Shown here piece by piece: positions 23,725 through 32,842 of a DNA stretch of 64,000 bases. The notes below the pieces were generated by a model. It saw only the letters and a list, made by a program, of their open reading frames with translations, did no database searches and was not told the DNA's origin. Origin of the DNA: Sulfurospirillum arsenophilum NBRC 109478 (GTDB taxonomy: Bacteria > Campylobacterota > Campylobacteria > Campylobacterales > Sulfurospirillaceae); contig NZ_BBQF01000002.1 in assembly GCF_000813345.1 (NCBI RefSeq), positions 558,001 to 622,000 on the forward strand, written 5' to 3'. Every line of letters begins with the position of its first letter. Within the stretch, counting starts at the first letter, position 1. The translations under genes and the position numbers were made by a program.

Positions 23725-25912
23725 CGCTGTATTCAAAGACCAATTTTTTAGACTTAAAGTCAATTTTACAAACACCACCATTTTTGAGCTTACCAAAGAG
23801 TACTTCTTCGGAAAGAGGTGTTTTGATCTGCTCTTGAATGACACGACGCATCACACGAGCACCCATCTCTTTGCTGTAACCCTCACTTGCAAGGTATTTT
23901 TTAGCAGCTAAACTTGCTACGATCTCTACTTTTTTATCTTTGAGTTGCTCGGTGAGTTCACCTAAAAGCTTCTCGACAACATTGATCATCACAGACTCTG
24001 AAAGCGGAGCAAAATGGATGACTTCGTCCAAGCGGTTTCTAAACTCAGGCGAGAAGAACTCTTTAATCGCGTGATCCGTTCGGCTGTTTTCACTCTTTGT
24101 AAAGCCCATTGTTGGAGCTTCTTTTGTTCCAAGATTGGACGTCATGATGATAATAACATTGCGAAAATCAATCTTCGTTCCATTGTTATCAGTCAAGGTC
24201 GCACTGTCGAAAATTTGAAGCAAGATATTCAGCATATCAGGATGCGCTTTTTCAATCTCATCGAGCAATAACACGGTATAAGGATGCTTTTTGATCGCTT
24301 CACTCAGTTGTCCACCCTCATCGTACCCCACATAACCAGGAGGCGCACCGATCAGACGACTGACAGTATGTTTTTCCATATATTCGCTCATATCGTAACG
24401 CTCAAAATGCACACCAAGCTCAAAGGCAAGCTGTTTAGCCACTTCGGTTTTACCCACCCCTGTAGGTCCTGCAAACAAGAAAGAACCAATCGGCGAGGTT
24501 GGGTTACCAAGTCCAGCGCGACTTCGTTTAATCGCTTTAGCCAATGCCTCGATCGCGGCATCTTGTCCAAAAATTTTGGATTTAAGGTGCATTTCTAACT
24601 CTTGCATGACAGCACCCTCATCCTTAGTGACACTACGACTTGGAATGTTCGCAATTTTTGCAAGAACCGCTTCAAGATCGCTCATCTCGACTACTTTTTT
24701 ACGCTTTTTAGCGAGGTGAAACGACGCACCCACTTCATCGATGAGATCAATTGCAGAATCGGGTAAAAATTTGTCGCTAATGTATTTTTTGGCAAGCTCC
24801 ACTGAAGCTCTTATGACTTCATTAGGGTACTTCACGCCATGATGTTTTTCATAACTTCCTTTAAGTCCTTTGAGGATCAAAAAGGAGTCTTCAATGCTTG
24901 GCTCTAACACATCAATCTTGGCAAAACGACGGCTCAGTGCTTTGTCTTTATCGAAGAAATTACGAAACTCGCCATAAGTGGTAGCACCAATGCAGCGAAT
25001 TTTTCCAGAAGCAAGTGCTGGTTTTAAAAGATTTGAAAGATCCATAGACCCACCACTCGTTGCACCGGCTCCTACGATGGTATGAATTTCATCAATAAAT
25101 AAAATAGCCCCTTTTTTCTCTTCCAATTCTGTAAGAATTTCTTTGAGACGTTTTTCAAAATCACCACGGTATTTGGTACCTGAAAGCAGCGCGCCCATAT
25201 CAAGCGCATACACAGGTGTATTTTTTAAGATTTCAGGAACTTCCCCTTCGCTAATCTTTTCAGCCAAACCTTCAACAATGGCCGTTTTACCAACACCTGG
25301 TTCGCCTACCAAAAGAGGATTGTTTTTCTTTCTGCGACACAATACTTGCATGACGCGTTTGACCTCATCAGCACGTCCAATGAGTGGATCGATCTGTTTT
25401 TGTTTTGCAAGCGAAATCAAATCAAGCGTATATTTTCCAAGTGCGCTCTCTTTTTGCTCACCAAGACTTTGCTCTTTATTTTGAGGAGCACTGAGCGCGG
25501 TTACTTCTTCAACAACAAGTAGTTTATCCACCCCTTGTTGCAATAAAAGAGCAACACAAAAAGCATTGCTCTCATCCATCATGGCTATTAAAAGATCAAA
25601 CACACTTGCTTCAGATTTGCCCGCACTTTTTACATGTAACATCATCGACTCAACCACACGAGAAAGCGCTACGGTTTCTAGTGGTTCATAACTCTCTTCG
25701 CTTGGAACGACCTGAGGGTTAGCTACAAAGTACTTCTCCATGGAGCGTTGCAAGAAAGTAATGCTGAGTCCACAGTTGATAAGAAGCTCAGCCACATGTT
25801 CATTGCTCAACAAAGCAAAAAAGAGGTGATCAACGGTAATGTATTCATAACGATGCTTCCTAACAAACGCGATGGCATCATTGAAAACGAAATTGAGTTC
25901 TTGACTAACCAT
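23714..25912 (-). CDS. clpA: ATP-dependent Clp protease ATPase subunit ClpA
   Basis: AAA+ unfoldase that feeds ClpP, 732 residues. Clp-N repeats occupy residues 1-145; ATPase 1 has Walker A GEPGVGKTAIVEG near 207 and Walker B GAILFIDEIHT; ATPase 2 has GPTGVGKTEVAKQ near 486 and TVLLLDEIEKAHPD. The ClpP-binding loop is expected near residue 590. It lies with clpS (39-base gap) and aat (11-base overlap), so adaptor, unfoldase and transferase are co-expressed. One near palindrome at 25629 read LHVK. Confidence 0.97.
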   Translation of the reverse strand: MVSQELNFVFNDAIAFVRKHRYEYITVDHLFFALLSNEHVAELLINCGLSITFLQRSMEKYFVANPQVVPSEESYEPLETVALSRVVESMMLHVKSAGKSEASVFDLLIAMMDESNAFCVALLLQQGVDKLLVVEEVTALSAPQNKEQSLGEQKESALGKYTLDLISLAKQKQIDPLIGRADEVKRVMQVLCRRKKNNPLLVGEPGVGKTAIVEGLAEKISEGEVPEILKNTPVYALDMGALLSGTKYRGDFEKRLKEILTELEEKKGAILFIDEIHTIVGAGATSGGSMDLSNLLKPALASGKIRCIGATTYGEFRNFFDKDKALSRRFAKIDVLEPSIEDSFLILKGLKGSYEKHHGVKYPNEVIRASVELAKKYISDKFLPDSAIDLIDEVGASFHLAKKRKKVVEMSDLEAVLAKIANIPSRSVTKDEGAVMQELEMHLKSKIFGQDAAIEALAKAIKRSRAGLGNPTSPIGSFLFAGPTGVGKTEVAKQLAFELGVHFERYDMSEYMEKHTVSRLIGAPPGYVGYDEGGQLSEAIKKHPYTVLLLDEIEKAHPDMLNILLQIFDSATLTDNNGTKIDFRNVIIIMTSNLGTKEAPTMGFTKSENSRTDHAIKEFFSPEFRNRLDEVIHFAPLSESVMINVVEKLLGELTEQLKDKKVEIVASLAAKKYLASEGYSKEMGARVMRRVIQEQIKTPLSEEVLFGKLKNGGVCKIDFKSKKLVFEYSGGN
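25629..25640. repeat. Palindrome site 12 (one mismatch)
   Basis: TTTACATGTAAC inside clpA, read LHVK. Confidence 0.9.
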
Positions 25913-25951
25913 AATCTTCTCCTTTTTTACGTTATAAGCTTAGAAAAAGAG

Positions 25952-26260
25952 TTACTCTTCTTCCATAATGGCACGAAGCGGAAATTGCTCCTCTTTTGCC
26001 ATTTTTCGTACATGCGCCACTTTTGTCTCAGCAATTTCATAGGTATAAACGCCACAGAGCCCTTTACCTTTTTCATGAACACTGAGCATAATTTCGTTTG
26101 CTTTTTCAAAACTATGATGAAAAATCTGCATCAAAACTTTAATGACAAACTCCATACTACTATAATCGTCATTGAGCAACAAAACTTTGTACATTCTGGG
26201 CTCTTTGATCTCGATGGCGTCGATCGTTTCGTTTTGAAACTCCCCTTCTAAGTGGTGCAT
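25952..26260 (-). CDS. clpS: Clp protease adaptor ClpS
   Basis: A 102-residue adaptor that presents N-degron substrates to ClpA. The core YKVLLLNDDYSSMEFVIKVLM carries the N-end-rule binding residues (LNDDYSSMEFV), and VCEFLT-like conservation is replaced by CGVYTYEIAETKV near the C-terminus, a usual family pattern. Acidic tail of about 12 residues follows. Start ATG 26260, close to the end of the lipoprotein gene (9 bases). Confidence 0.95.
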   Translation of the reverse strand: MHHLEGEFQNETIDAIEIKEPRMYKVLLLNDDYSSMEFVIKVLMQIFHHSFEKANEIMLSVHEKGKGLCGVYTYEIAETKVAHVRKMAKEEQFPLRAIMEEE

Positions 26261-26269
26261 TTAAAGCCT

Positions 26270-26872
26270 CTATTTTGCTGTGAGTTTGTCAATATCTTGT
26301 TGGATAATATCCAAACCTACTTTTCCGATATAAAATTTATTCTCTGGATTGGAAGCATTGTAAATATCCGTCACTTTTTGGTATTTACCCTCTTTCAGGA
26401 CAATTTTAAACGGTACTTGCAATGTTCCTTTATACGCGATGTCTTGAACGATTGTCTCGACTATTTTTTTGTTTTTAGGAGAGTTGGTAATAAAATAATA
26501 TGCATTGTATTTTGCTGCAAAATTCTCGACCACATACTCATCGCTGACTTCTTCAAAATAGTTAAGTCCAATAAGCATGACATCATCAGCATTTTGAAGT
26601 TGAAAGTCCATCAAAGAAGGAGCTTCTTCTTGACATGGGACACAAAACGTACCAAAAATATCGATCAATACAATCTTACTTTCATCATCTTCAATCACAA
26701 AACCACCGTTTTTACGAAGCAATGTCAGTTTTGCACCTGAAACGCTTTTAAGCTCAACTTTATCGCCCTCTTTATAGGTCTCCTTGGCTGTAGAAACCGT
26801 TGATGTTTCTGAACCACATCCCAAAAACAGAAGTGATGTCATAACTGCGATTAAACTGATTAATTTTTTCAT
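26270..26872 (-). CDS. TlpA-like thioredoxin-fold lipoprotein
   Basis: A 200-residue predicted lipoprotein: signal peptide with lipobox FLGC at residue 19, then a thioredoxin fold with active-site CVPC in IFGTFCVPCQEEAPSL near residue 95 and a cis-proline region QVPFKIVLKEG. Probably a periplasmic disulfide reductase or cytochrome-maturation-type protein; from memory a comparable lipoprotein lies between smpB and clpS in C. jejuni (Cj1106). Substrate unknown. GAGGGAAAC precedes the ATG. Confidence 0.87.
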   Translation of the reverse strand: MKKLISLIAVMTSLLFLGCGSETSTVSTAKETYKEGDKVELKSVSGAKLTLLRKNGGFVIEDDESKIVLIDIFGTFCVPCQEEAPSLMDFQLQNADDVMLIGLNYFEEVSDEYVVENFAAKYNAYYFITNSPKNKKIVETIVQDIAYKGTLQVPFKIVLKEGKYQKVTDIYNASNPENKFYIGKVGLDIIQQDIDKLTAK

Positions 26873-26930
26873 GTTTCCCTCGTACTAACTTTTAGTTTAT
26901 TCTACTTTATTAAGATAAATAATATGTAAA

Positions 26931-27395
26931 CTACTCTTTGTAAGCATAATTTTTGATCGCTGTTTTAGCTTCTCTTTGGGCATCTTTCTCTTTTAAGCTC
27001 TCTCGTTTGTCATGCTCATTCTTACCACGTGCTAGTGCGATCTCAACTTTAGCAAGATTTTTGGCATTAAAATAGATCGCAAGGGGCACGATGGTAAGTC
27101 CATCTTTCGCTACTTTCATATCCCATTTGCGTAACTGCTTCATATGTAAAAGTAGTTTTCTTGGAGCCCTCTCATTAGGAGCATAATTTAGATTCGCCGT
27201 TGAGAGATGCGAAATATGTGCATTGAGCAAAAACGCTTCCCCTTTAATGATCTTTACAAACGAGTCTTTAAGATTGACTCTACCTTGACGAATCGCTTTC
27301 ACTTCACTACCTTGAAGCACAATACCCGCTTCAAGTTTTTCTAAAATTTCATAGTCATGGAACGCTTTTTTATTGCGTGCGACAGCTTCACCCAT
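26931..27395 (-). CDS. smpB: SsrA-binding protein SmpB
   Basis: SmpB carries tmRNA to stalled ribosomes for trans-translation. The 154-residue OB-fold protein has [53 protein letters not shown] and the lysine-rich tail ([14 protein letters not shown]) that mimics mRNA. ATG 27395 overlaps the ispE stop by 8 bases. No ssrA gene was seen in the window. Confidence 0.97.
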   Translation of the reverse strand: MGEAVARNKKAFHDYEILEKLEAGIVLQGSEVKAIRQGRVNLKDSFVKIIKGEAFLLNAHISHLSTANLNYAPNERAPRKLLLHMKQLRKWDMKVAKDGLTIVPLAIYFNAKNLAKVEIALARGKNEHDKRESLKEKDAQREAKTAIKNYAYKE

Positions 27396-28173
27396 TTTTT
27401 ACCTTATGCGCTAATCTGAAAAAACTACTTCCACTACCACTAAAAAACCATCCCTCTTTGGCATATGTGCCAAGTTCCGGGTATGCTTTTAAGCATGCAG
27501 GGAAAAGATCATTGAGCTTTTCTTTACTAAAATTATCCAACAGTTCAAGGCTCTTTAATGCTGCCATTCTCGAAGCTAGCGCTTGATCTATGGATTGCAA
27601 GAAATATTCCCTATAGGTTTTATACACCAATGCTGTGTTGCATGCAAGTGGCGGCGTAAAGACCTCAATGTCAAGAGCTGGCTCATCAAACTTCTCGACA
27701 ACCTCACCAATGCCACTGACATTGGCACTATCAAACCCTGAAACAAAGAAAGGAACATCCGCACCCACTTCGCTTCCAATGCGCATCATCTCTTCAACAC
27801 TTAGCCCTAAAGTTGCCACCTCATTAAGCATCTTTAAAAATGTTGCACTGTCACTACTTCCACCACCAAGTCCTGAGCCTGTAGGAATTGCTTTCTTTAC
27901 ATGTAAAGCATTTTCACTCATCACACGCTCGATCTCTTTAGCAAAACCGTGTTGTTTGAGTACCATGAACGTGCGGTACAGGGTATTGTGCTCCAGCGCG
28001 CAATTAAAATCGCCTACCAACTCAAAAGGATGAGTGCTCTTTTTAGGTACAAAGCTCAATGTGTCATATAAAGAAGGGACCAGCATAAAGCGCGAAAGTA
28101 ACTCATGGTAATTGCCACGGGTCCCAACGATTTTAAGAAAGACATTGATCTTTGCGTGCGCTTGATAATGCAT
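27388..28173 (-). CDS. ispE: 4-diphosphocytidyl-2-C-methyl-D-erythritol kinase
   Basis: GHMP kinase of the non-mevalonate isoprenoid pathway, 261 residues. [10 protein letters not shown] at the N-terminus carries the catalytic lysine; the ATP loop is [27 protein letters not shown] and C-terminal SGSGSSFF complete the family. One base overlaps the csrA stop. The exact palindrome at 27896 is read as LHVK immediately before the ATP loop ([13 protein letters not shown]), one of the few places where it touches a conserved segment. Confidence 0.96.
   Translation of the reverse strand: MHYQAHAKINVFLKIVGTRGNYHELLSRFMLVPSLYDTLSFVPKKSTHPFELVGDFNCALEHNTLYRTFMVLKQHGFAKEIERVMSENALHVKKAIPTGSGLGGGSSDSATFLKMLNEVATLGLSVEEMMRIGSEVGADVPFFVSGFDSANVSGIGEVVEKFDEPALDIEVFTPPLACNTALVYKTYREYFLQSIDQALASRMAALKSLELLDNFSKEKLNDLFPACLKAYPELGTYAKEGWFFSGSGSSFFRLAHKVKNG
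27896..27907. repeat. Palindrome site 13 (exact)
   Basis: TTTACATGTAAA inside ispE, read LHVK, just before the ATP-binding loop; flanked by C and G. Confidence 0.95.
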
Positions 28174-28400
28174 TATTTAAATTTCTCACTGAGGCTTGAA
28201 AGAGCACTATGGTCGGTACTTTTACTTGCCTCAATATTGGACTCTTTAATGGCACGTTCTAGCTCTTCGCGAAGAATGAGCATGTTTTTGGGTGCATCAA
28301 AGCCTAATTTGACAACACCTTTTGAGATTTCAATGACACGCACCGTTATATTCTCATTTAAAACAACACCCTCTCCAATTTTTCGTGTGAGTATTAACAT
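28173..28400 (-). CDS. csrA: Carbon storage regulator CsrA
   Basis: A 75-residue RNA-binding regulator. MLILTRKIGEGVVLNENITV and GVVKLGFDAPKNMLILREEL are near the family consensus and keep Arg6 and the GFDAP turn. The C-terminal ~20 residues are a divergent serine/lysine-rich tail, longer than E. coli CsrA (61). In Campylobacterota CsrA represses flagellin translation and is antagonised by FliW; fliW is not in the window. Located between truB and ispE. Confidence 0.96.
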   Translation of the reverse strand: MLILTRKIGEGVVLNENITVRVIEISKGVVKLGFDAPKNMLILREELERAIKESNIEASKSTDHSALSSLSEKFK

Positions 28401-28401
28401 G

Positions 28402-29229
28402 TTACGCCCTTAGCGATAGTGAATTTAGGAGATATTCTACTCCATTTGCGCTGATTTCCACAACGCTGAGCATCTCATCAATAACGATTTGATAAATGCC
28501 CTCTTCTTGCTTTTCAAAATTTTGAGCACTAAGCTTTCGACCCAAGAGTATATCTTGAGGTTCACTGAGATAACGATTTATGGGAAGATCAAGATAATCC
28601 AGTGGGTTTAACGCACGCTCATTGTCATAAAAAAAATCGCCTTCATTAAGACGTTCTAATGCACTTAAACAACCACGAAATCCTAGTTTCTCAGCAATCA
28701 ATGCGCCAATACTTCGCACATATCCCCCCTCTGAAATCGTAATCTCAAAGGTCAAAAAAGGATGTGAGTAGTGAACCAAATGGCAGTCATAAATAGTGCT
28801 TGTGATGGCTTTGAGTTCAAACTCTTTATCGTTGCGTGCCAAATCATAGGCACGTTGTCCATCAATCTTCTTAGCCGAATATTTAGGTGGCAGATACGTT
28901 TTTTCACCTACCATGCTTTGCAATACAAAGTTTACAGAGTCAGGATGAAATGGCATCATCTGCTCAACGTTTTCAACTTTTTCGATGTCTAAGGTAGGAC
29001 TTGATGCACCCATCCACAGTGTTGCTCGATACGTTTTTGGCGCTTTTTTCAAAAAACGAAACAATTTTGTAAATTGCCCAAAAGCTATAATCAAAACCCC
29101 TTGAGCAAACGGGTCAAGCGTGCCTGAAAATCCCGCTTTTTTCATATTGTAGCGTCGTTTAATGCGACTTAAAAAATGGTTTGAAACCATACTCGCGGGT
29201 TTATAAGCAACAAAAAGGCGATTGTCCAC
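28402..29229 (-). CDS. truB: tRNA pseudouridine(55) synthase
   Basis: TruB makes pseudouridine 55 in the T loop of tRNAs, 275 residues. FVAYKPASMVSNHFLSR, then GFSGTLDPFAQGVLIIAFG with the catalytic aspartate near residue 38, YRATLWMGASSPTLD, PPKYSAKKIDGQRAYDLAR and GGYVRSIGALIAEKLG are all in order. Start is GTG 29229, sharing a base with the uvrD TAG. Lacks an extended C-terminal PUA domain. Confidence 0.96.
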   Translation of the reverse strand: MDNRLFVAYKPASMVSNHFLSRIKRRYNMKKAGFSGTLDPFAQGVLIIAFGQFTKLFRFLKKAPKTYRATLWMGASSPTLDIEKVENVEQMMPFHPDSVNFVLQSMVGEKTYLPPKYSAKKIDGQRAYDLARNDKEFELKAITSTIYDCHLVHYSHPFLTFEITISEGGYVRSIGALIAEKLGFRGCLSALERLNEGDFFYDNERALNPLDYLDLPINRYLSEPQDILLGRKLSAQNFEKQEEGIYQIVIDEMLSVVEISANGVEYLLNSLSLRA

Positions 29230-31274
29230 TATATCTTCTCCACAAATGACGCTAAGATATCCCTTCTAGTACCACTAAAGTTGATCTGCAATTTAAACTC
29301 GCGCCCTACTTTACTCACTTCGGTCACACGCCCAATGCCAAAGATTTTATGCTTCACTAAATCGCCTTTTTTAAACGAAGTCGTTTTCTCTAAAATCAGA
29401 CTTCCCTCGCAGACACCTGCTTCTTTAAGAAATCTACTTTTGGTAAGTTCAGTTCTTCGTCCTTTGTAAAAACGACTTCCAGAGAAGCTCAGGGTTAGCT
29501 CTTTTTTAGCACGTGTAATGGCGACATAACCCAAACGACGTTCTTCTTCAATGTCGCTACCATCTCCAATGAGGGGGAAAAAGCCCTCTTCCAAACCAAT
29601 GACAAAGAGATATTCAAACTCCAAGCCTTTACTTGCGTGAATGCTCATAATCGAGATATTTTCACTATCAATCTGATCTTGGTCACTTTGGAGTGCTAGT
29701 TCATTTAAGAAGTCATCCACACCCATTTGTGGATTTTGCTTCACGTAATCACGGAAAAGTCCGTAAAACTCATCAATGTTGGAAAGACGATCTAAGGAAT
29801 CAGGTTGATTGTTGTAATACTCTTTAATCGCAAAGGACTCTTCAATCGCATCGATCATATCGTACGTAGAGTTTTGCTGAATGCTCTGCATATGGGCAAT
29901 GTTTTGAACAAACTCTTTGAGGGCTAGCGAAGCTTTTTTGGTTGCGTCTTTTTCAATCGCAGCTTCATTACATGTAATGTACTCATAAATCGACTGATGG
30001 TTGTCGTAGGCTGATTTAAAGATACGATCAATGGTCACTTTACCAAGACCTCGTTTAGGGCGATTGATAATGCGCTTGATGGAAAAATCATCATGGGGAT
30101 TGGCAATCACACGCAGGTAACTGATGACATCTTTGACCTCAGCACGCTCATAAAACTTGACACCACCTACCATATTGTAAGGAATTTTCTCTTTGTTAAG
30201 CCCTTCTTCGAGTGAACGGCTAAGAGCATTAATGCGGTATAAAACAGCAATTTCATGAGGGTTTACACCACTTTCAATCAGCTTTCGAATACGCTTTGCA
30301 ATGGAGTGAGCTTCTTGATTTTCATCATGTGAATCCATCACCTCAATCGCTTTCCCCTCACCTTTTGTACTCTCAAGCACTTTACCAATACGTCCACGAT
30401 TGTGTTCGATGAGATCGTTCGCCGCTTTGAGAATTTGGGTGGTTGAACGGTAGTTTTTCTCTAATTTAACGATTTTAACATTGTCAAATGATTCATGAAA
30501 TTCTAAAATGTTTTTAATGTTCGCACCACGCCAGCCATAAATACTCTGGTCATCATCGCCCACAACACAGAGATTACTGTGGGTGAAACAGAGCTTGCGA
30601 AGTAGCTTGTATTGCAGTTCATTCGTATCTTGGTACTCATCCACCATAATGTATTGATAACGCTTGCTTACCTCTTCGCACAGAGCGTCATCGCCCTCCA
30701 AAATTTTATACGGAAGCACCAAAAGATCATCAAAATCGACTAAGTTATTGGAAAGCAAATAGTCTTCGTATTGCTCATAAATTTTAGCAATCGCTTGATA
30801 ACTTTTCTGCTCTGCTTTCTCCCACGCCACTTTGGGGTCAATCAACGAGGTTTTATAGCGTGAAATCTCACTGGAAATCATGCCTGTTGAAAGTTCTGTC
30901 GTGGAATTTAAACTTTTTAAAATACGCTTTTTATCATCGGTGTCGATAACAACGAAGCTATTTTTTCGTCCTATTTTTTCAATGTGAAACTTTAAAAAAA
31001 GTAGACCAAATTTATGGAATGTACACAAAAGGGGTGGATAGCTATGCTCTTCGATCATCGCCATAGCGCGTTCTCGCATCTCACTAGCCGCTTTGTTGGT
31101 AAAGGTCAGTGTTAAGGTATTTGCAGGAGGAATCCCTAAGGAAAGTAAATACGCTAAACGCGAAGTGATCGTTTTCGTCTTTCCACTACCTGCACCTGCC
31201 AAGATAAGCACAGGACCATCCACACACTTTACGGCATCTTGTTGTGACTCGTTTAACATCGCTAAATCTTGCAT
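29229..31274 (-). CDS. uvrD: UvrD/Rep/PcrA-type DNA helicase
   Basis: Superfamily 1A 3'-5' helicase, about 681 residues. Walker A LAGAGSGKTKTI near residue 28, YIMVDEYQDTNELQY (motif II), VVGDDDQSIYGWRGA (III), LEKNYRSTTQIL (IV), and SIMSIHASKGLEFEYLFV plus GYVAITRAKKEL (V-VI). A C-terminal tail with FKKGDLVKHKIFGIGRVTEV resembles the RNAP-binding Tudor-like end of PcrA/UvrD. I chose ATG 31274; the open frame extends to 31367 but that part overlaps the promoter. Near palindrome at 29967 read ITCN. Confidence 0.94.
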   Translation of the reverse strand: MQDLAMLNESQQDAVKCVDGPVLILAGAGSGKTKTITSRLAYLLSLGIPPANTLTLTFTNKAASEMRERAMAMIEEHSYPPLLCTFHKFGLLFLKFHIEKIGRKNSFVVIDTDDKKRILKSLNSTTELSTGMISSEISRYKTSLIDPKVAWEKAEQKSYQAIAKIYEQYEDYLLSNNLVDFDDLLVLPYKILEGDDALCEEVSKRYQYIMVDEYQDTNELQYKLLRKLCFTHSNLCVVGDDDQSIYGWRGANIKNILEFHESFDNVKIVKLEKNYRSTTQILKAANDLIEHNRGRIGKVLESTKGEGKAIEVMDSHDENQEAHSIAKRIRKLIESGVNPHEIAVLYRINALSRSLEEGLNKEKIPYNMVGGVKFYERAEVKDVISYLRVIANPHDDFSIKRIINRPKRGLGKVTIDRIFKSAYDNHQSIYEYITCNEAAIEKDATKKASLALKEFVQNIAHMQSIQQNSTYDMIDAIEESFAIKEYYNNQPDSLDRLSNIDEFYGLFRDYVKQNPQMGVDDFLNELALQSDQDQIDSENISIMSIHASKGLEFEYLFVIGLEEGFFPLIGDGSDIEEERRLGYVAITRAKKELTLSFSGSRFYKGRRTELTKSRFLKEAGVCEGSLILEKTTSFKKGDLVKHKIFGIGRVTEVSKVGREFKLQINFSGTRRDILASFVEKI
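29967..29978. repeat. Palindrome site 14 (10-base core intact)
   Basis: ATTACATGTAAT inside uvrD, read ITCN; both outer bases changed symmetrically, so it is still a perfect palindrome. Confidence 0.8.
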
Positions 31275-31310
31275 GCGTTCATCTACTTTTTTGTGATATA
31301 AATTGTATTT

Positions 31311-31316
31311 ATTATA
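31311..31316 (-). promoter_or_regulatory. Probable -10 element for uvrD
   Basis: TATAAT on the minus strand, 37 bases upstream of ATG 31274, in the divergent region between uvrD and the LysR-type gene. Confidence 0.5.
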
Positions 31317-31435
31317 GCGAAAAAAGTTTAAGCAAAACTCCATAGACTTTGGACAGACACTCCACACCTAAAGAAGCTTCTGTTTTTAAAGACAATGTCA
31401 TACTTTTGTACATTGTTTTTAATATTATTTTTCGT

Positions 31436-31441
31436 TATAAT
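31436..31441 (+). promoter_or_regulatory. Probable -10 element for the LysR-type regulator
   Basis: TATAAT on the plus strand, 40 bases before ATG 31481, with a TTGTTT 17 bases upstream (31413-31418) as a possible -35. Confidence 0.5.
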
Positions 31442-31480
31442 CATTCACGTGTTATAAAAGAAACTTATAAGGATAATTCA

Positions 31481-32386
31481 ATGCTGAAAGATTTCTCTAA
31501 AGTAGAAACCTTTTTAACGGTTGTGCGCGAGAAAAGCTTCTCAAAAGCCTCGAAAAAATTAGGAATCAGCCAACCTGCAGTCACCCAACAAATTAAACTT
31601 TTAGAAGAGTATTTGGATATTCAAATTGTCGATCGTAAAAAAAACGGTATTAAACTGACTACCGCTGGAGAAGAGCTTTACAAAGTTGCTATCAAACTTG
31701 AGAAACATCTCTTAGCAGCTGAGCGTGAAATGCTTCGTTTAGTCAATAAAGAGGTTATTTTTGTCCTTGGTGCATCACCCGTCATTGGAAATTATATCTT
31801 GCCAGATTTTCTCAATGACATTCAAGAAGCCATTAAAAACAATGTCATGCTTAAAGTCGAAGACGCCGCAGGCGTTACTGAAAAATTACTCGATAAAAAG
31901 GTCGATTTGGCCCTGATTGAAGCACCTATTTTTCAAGAAGGTATCATTTACCGTGAATGGTTGGAAGATGAACTTGTGATTACAAGTCGTTCACCGCTTC
32001 CGAAGATGGTTAAAAAAGAGGATTTACTCTCCTTCAACTGGATTTGCCGTGAAGAAGAGTCCAATACGCGCAAAATCATTCATGAGACATTTGAAAAGAT
32101 GGATGTGGATTGTAAAAGTTTTAAAGTGAAAAGTATCGTTACAAGCTCTACGGCTGTCAAACATACCCTCATGAAAGCGAACATTGAAGAGACACCTACA
32201 GTTTCGATTCTCTCAAAACATATTATCGCAGACGAATTGGAAAACGGACAACTTTACACCACAAAAATGAAGGGGTTAAAGCTCACACGCATGCTCTATC
32301 TTTGCTATATTAAAGACCGCAAACATGACGCCTTGATTGACAATGTCATCAACTACATTATGAACAAACACGACATTAAAGCCTAA
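31481..32386 (+). CDS. LysR-family transcriptional regulator
   Basis: A 301-residue LysR-type regulator. The winged helix-turn-helix covers about residues 6-65 (ETFLTVVREKSFSKASKKLG, QPAVTQQIKLLEEYL), followed by a linker helix and a periplasmic-binding-like effector domain (FVLGASPVIGNYILPDF, VDLALIEAPIF, ELVITSRSPLPK). I chose ATG 31481 with AAGGATA upstream; the open frame reaches back to 31349, before the promoter. Its target is not obvious: it diverges from uvrD and converges on a conserved unknown gene, both probably housekeeping. Confidence 0.9.
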   Translation: MLKDFSKVETFLTVVREKSFSKASKKLGISQPAVTQQIKLLEEYLDIQIVDRKKNGIKLTTAGEELYKVAIKLEKHLLAAEREMLRLVNKEVIFVLGASPVIGNYILPDFLNDIQEAIKNNVMLKVEDAAGVTEKLLDKKVDLALIEAPIFQEGIIYREWLEDELVITSRSPLPKMVKKEDLLSFNWICREEESNTRKIIHETFEKMDVDCKSFKVKSIVTSSTAVKHTLMKANIEETPTVSILSKHIIADELENGQLYTTKMKGLKLTRMLYLCYIKDRKHDALIDNVINYIMNKHDIKA

Positions 32387-32389
32387 ATA

Positions 32390-32842
32390 CTACTTTTTAA
32401 TCAATTTTTGATTGTTAGGATTGGACATTAACGCTTCCATAGAGCGCTTAATTCCAGTCTCTTTAGGTATTTGGGCAACGACCTTTGGAGGTGTGCTCAA
32501 GTTGATAAAAATCGGTATCTCTTCAATAATAATCTGTAAAATCGCTTCAATAGGCAGACTGACCAAAGAGCCAAAATTATCATTTCCAAAACCTGCTTCA
32601 AAGCTGATTTTACCATTGTAAATTTGGGTACTCTCAAACGTATAACCCGCTAGAAAAAACATCGTAATGGGCTTAAAATTTTGACTGATCTGCGCAGGCA
32701 ATGCTGGGTCAAAGGAAACATCAGAGATGTTGGTCAAAATCGAAAAATTAACCCCACGTTTAAGGAGTAACTCCAATACCTCTTTGGCGTGTCTTTTCAT
32801 CTGTCCATGAAACTCTTCACTTCCCAGTAAGCCTTCAAGCAT
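32390..32842 (-). CDS. Conserved protein of unknown function downstream of pepF
   Basis: A 150-residue soluble protein I do not recognise beyond its place. From memory an unannotated protein of similar size (Cj1100) lies between pepF and uvrD in C. jejuni. It has a short acidic N-terminus (MLEGLLGSEEFHGQMK), a predicted beta-strand centre (MFFLAGYTFESTQIYNGKI), a hydrophobic LPIEAILQIIIEEIPIFINL near residue 100 and a basic tail ending IKK. No signal peptide. ATG 32842 overlaps pepF by 8 bases with AAAGGA 8 bases upstream, so it is translated with pepF; GTG 32845 is an alternative. Confidence 0.75.
   Translation of the reverse strand: MLEGLLGSEEFHGQMKRHAKEVLELLLKRGVNFSILTNISDVSFDPALPAQISQNFKPITMFFLAGYTFESTQIYNGKISFEAGFGNDNFGSLVSLPIEAILQIIIEEIPIFINLSTPPKVVAQIPKETGIKRSMEALMSNPNNQKLIKK

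Noticed and set aside
26873..26930. tmRNA gene near smpB
   Set aside because: Gap is 58 bases, far too short for ssrA, and contains no tRNA-like ends.
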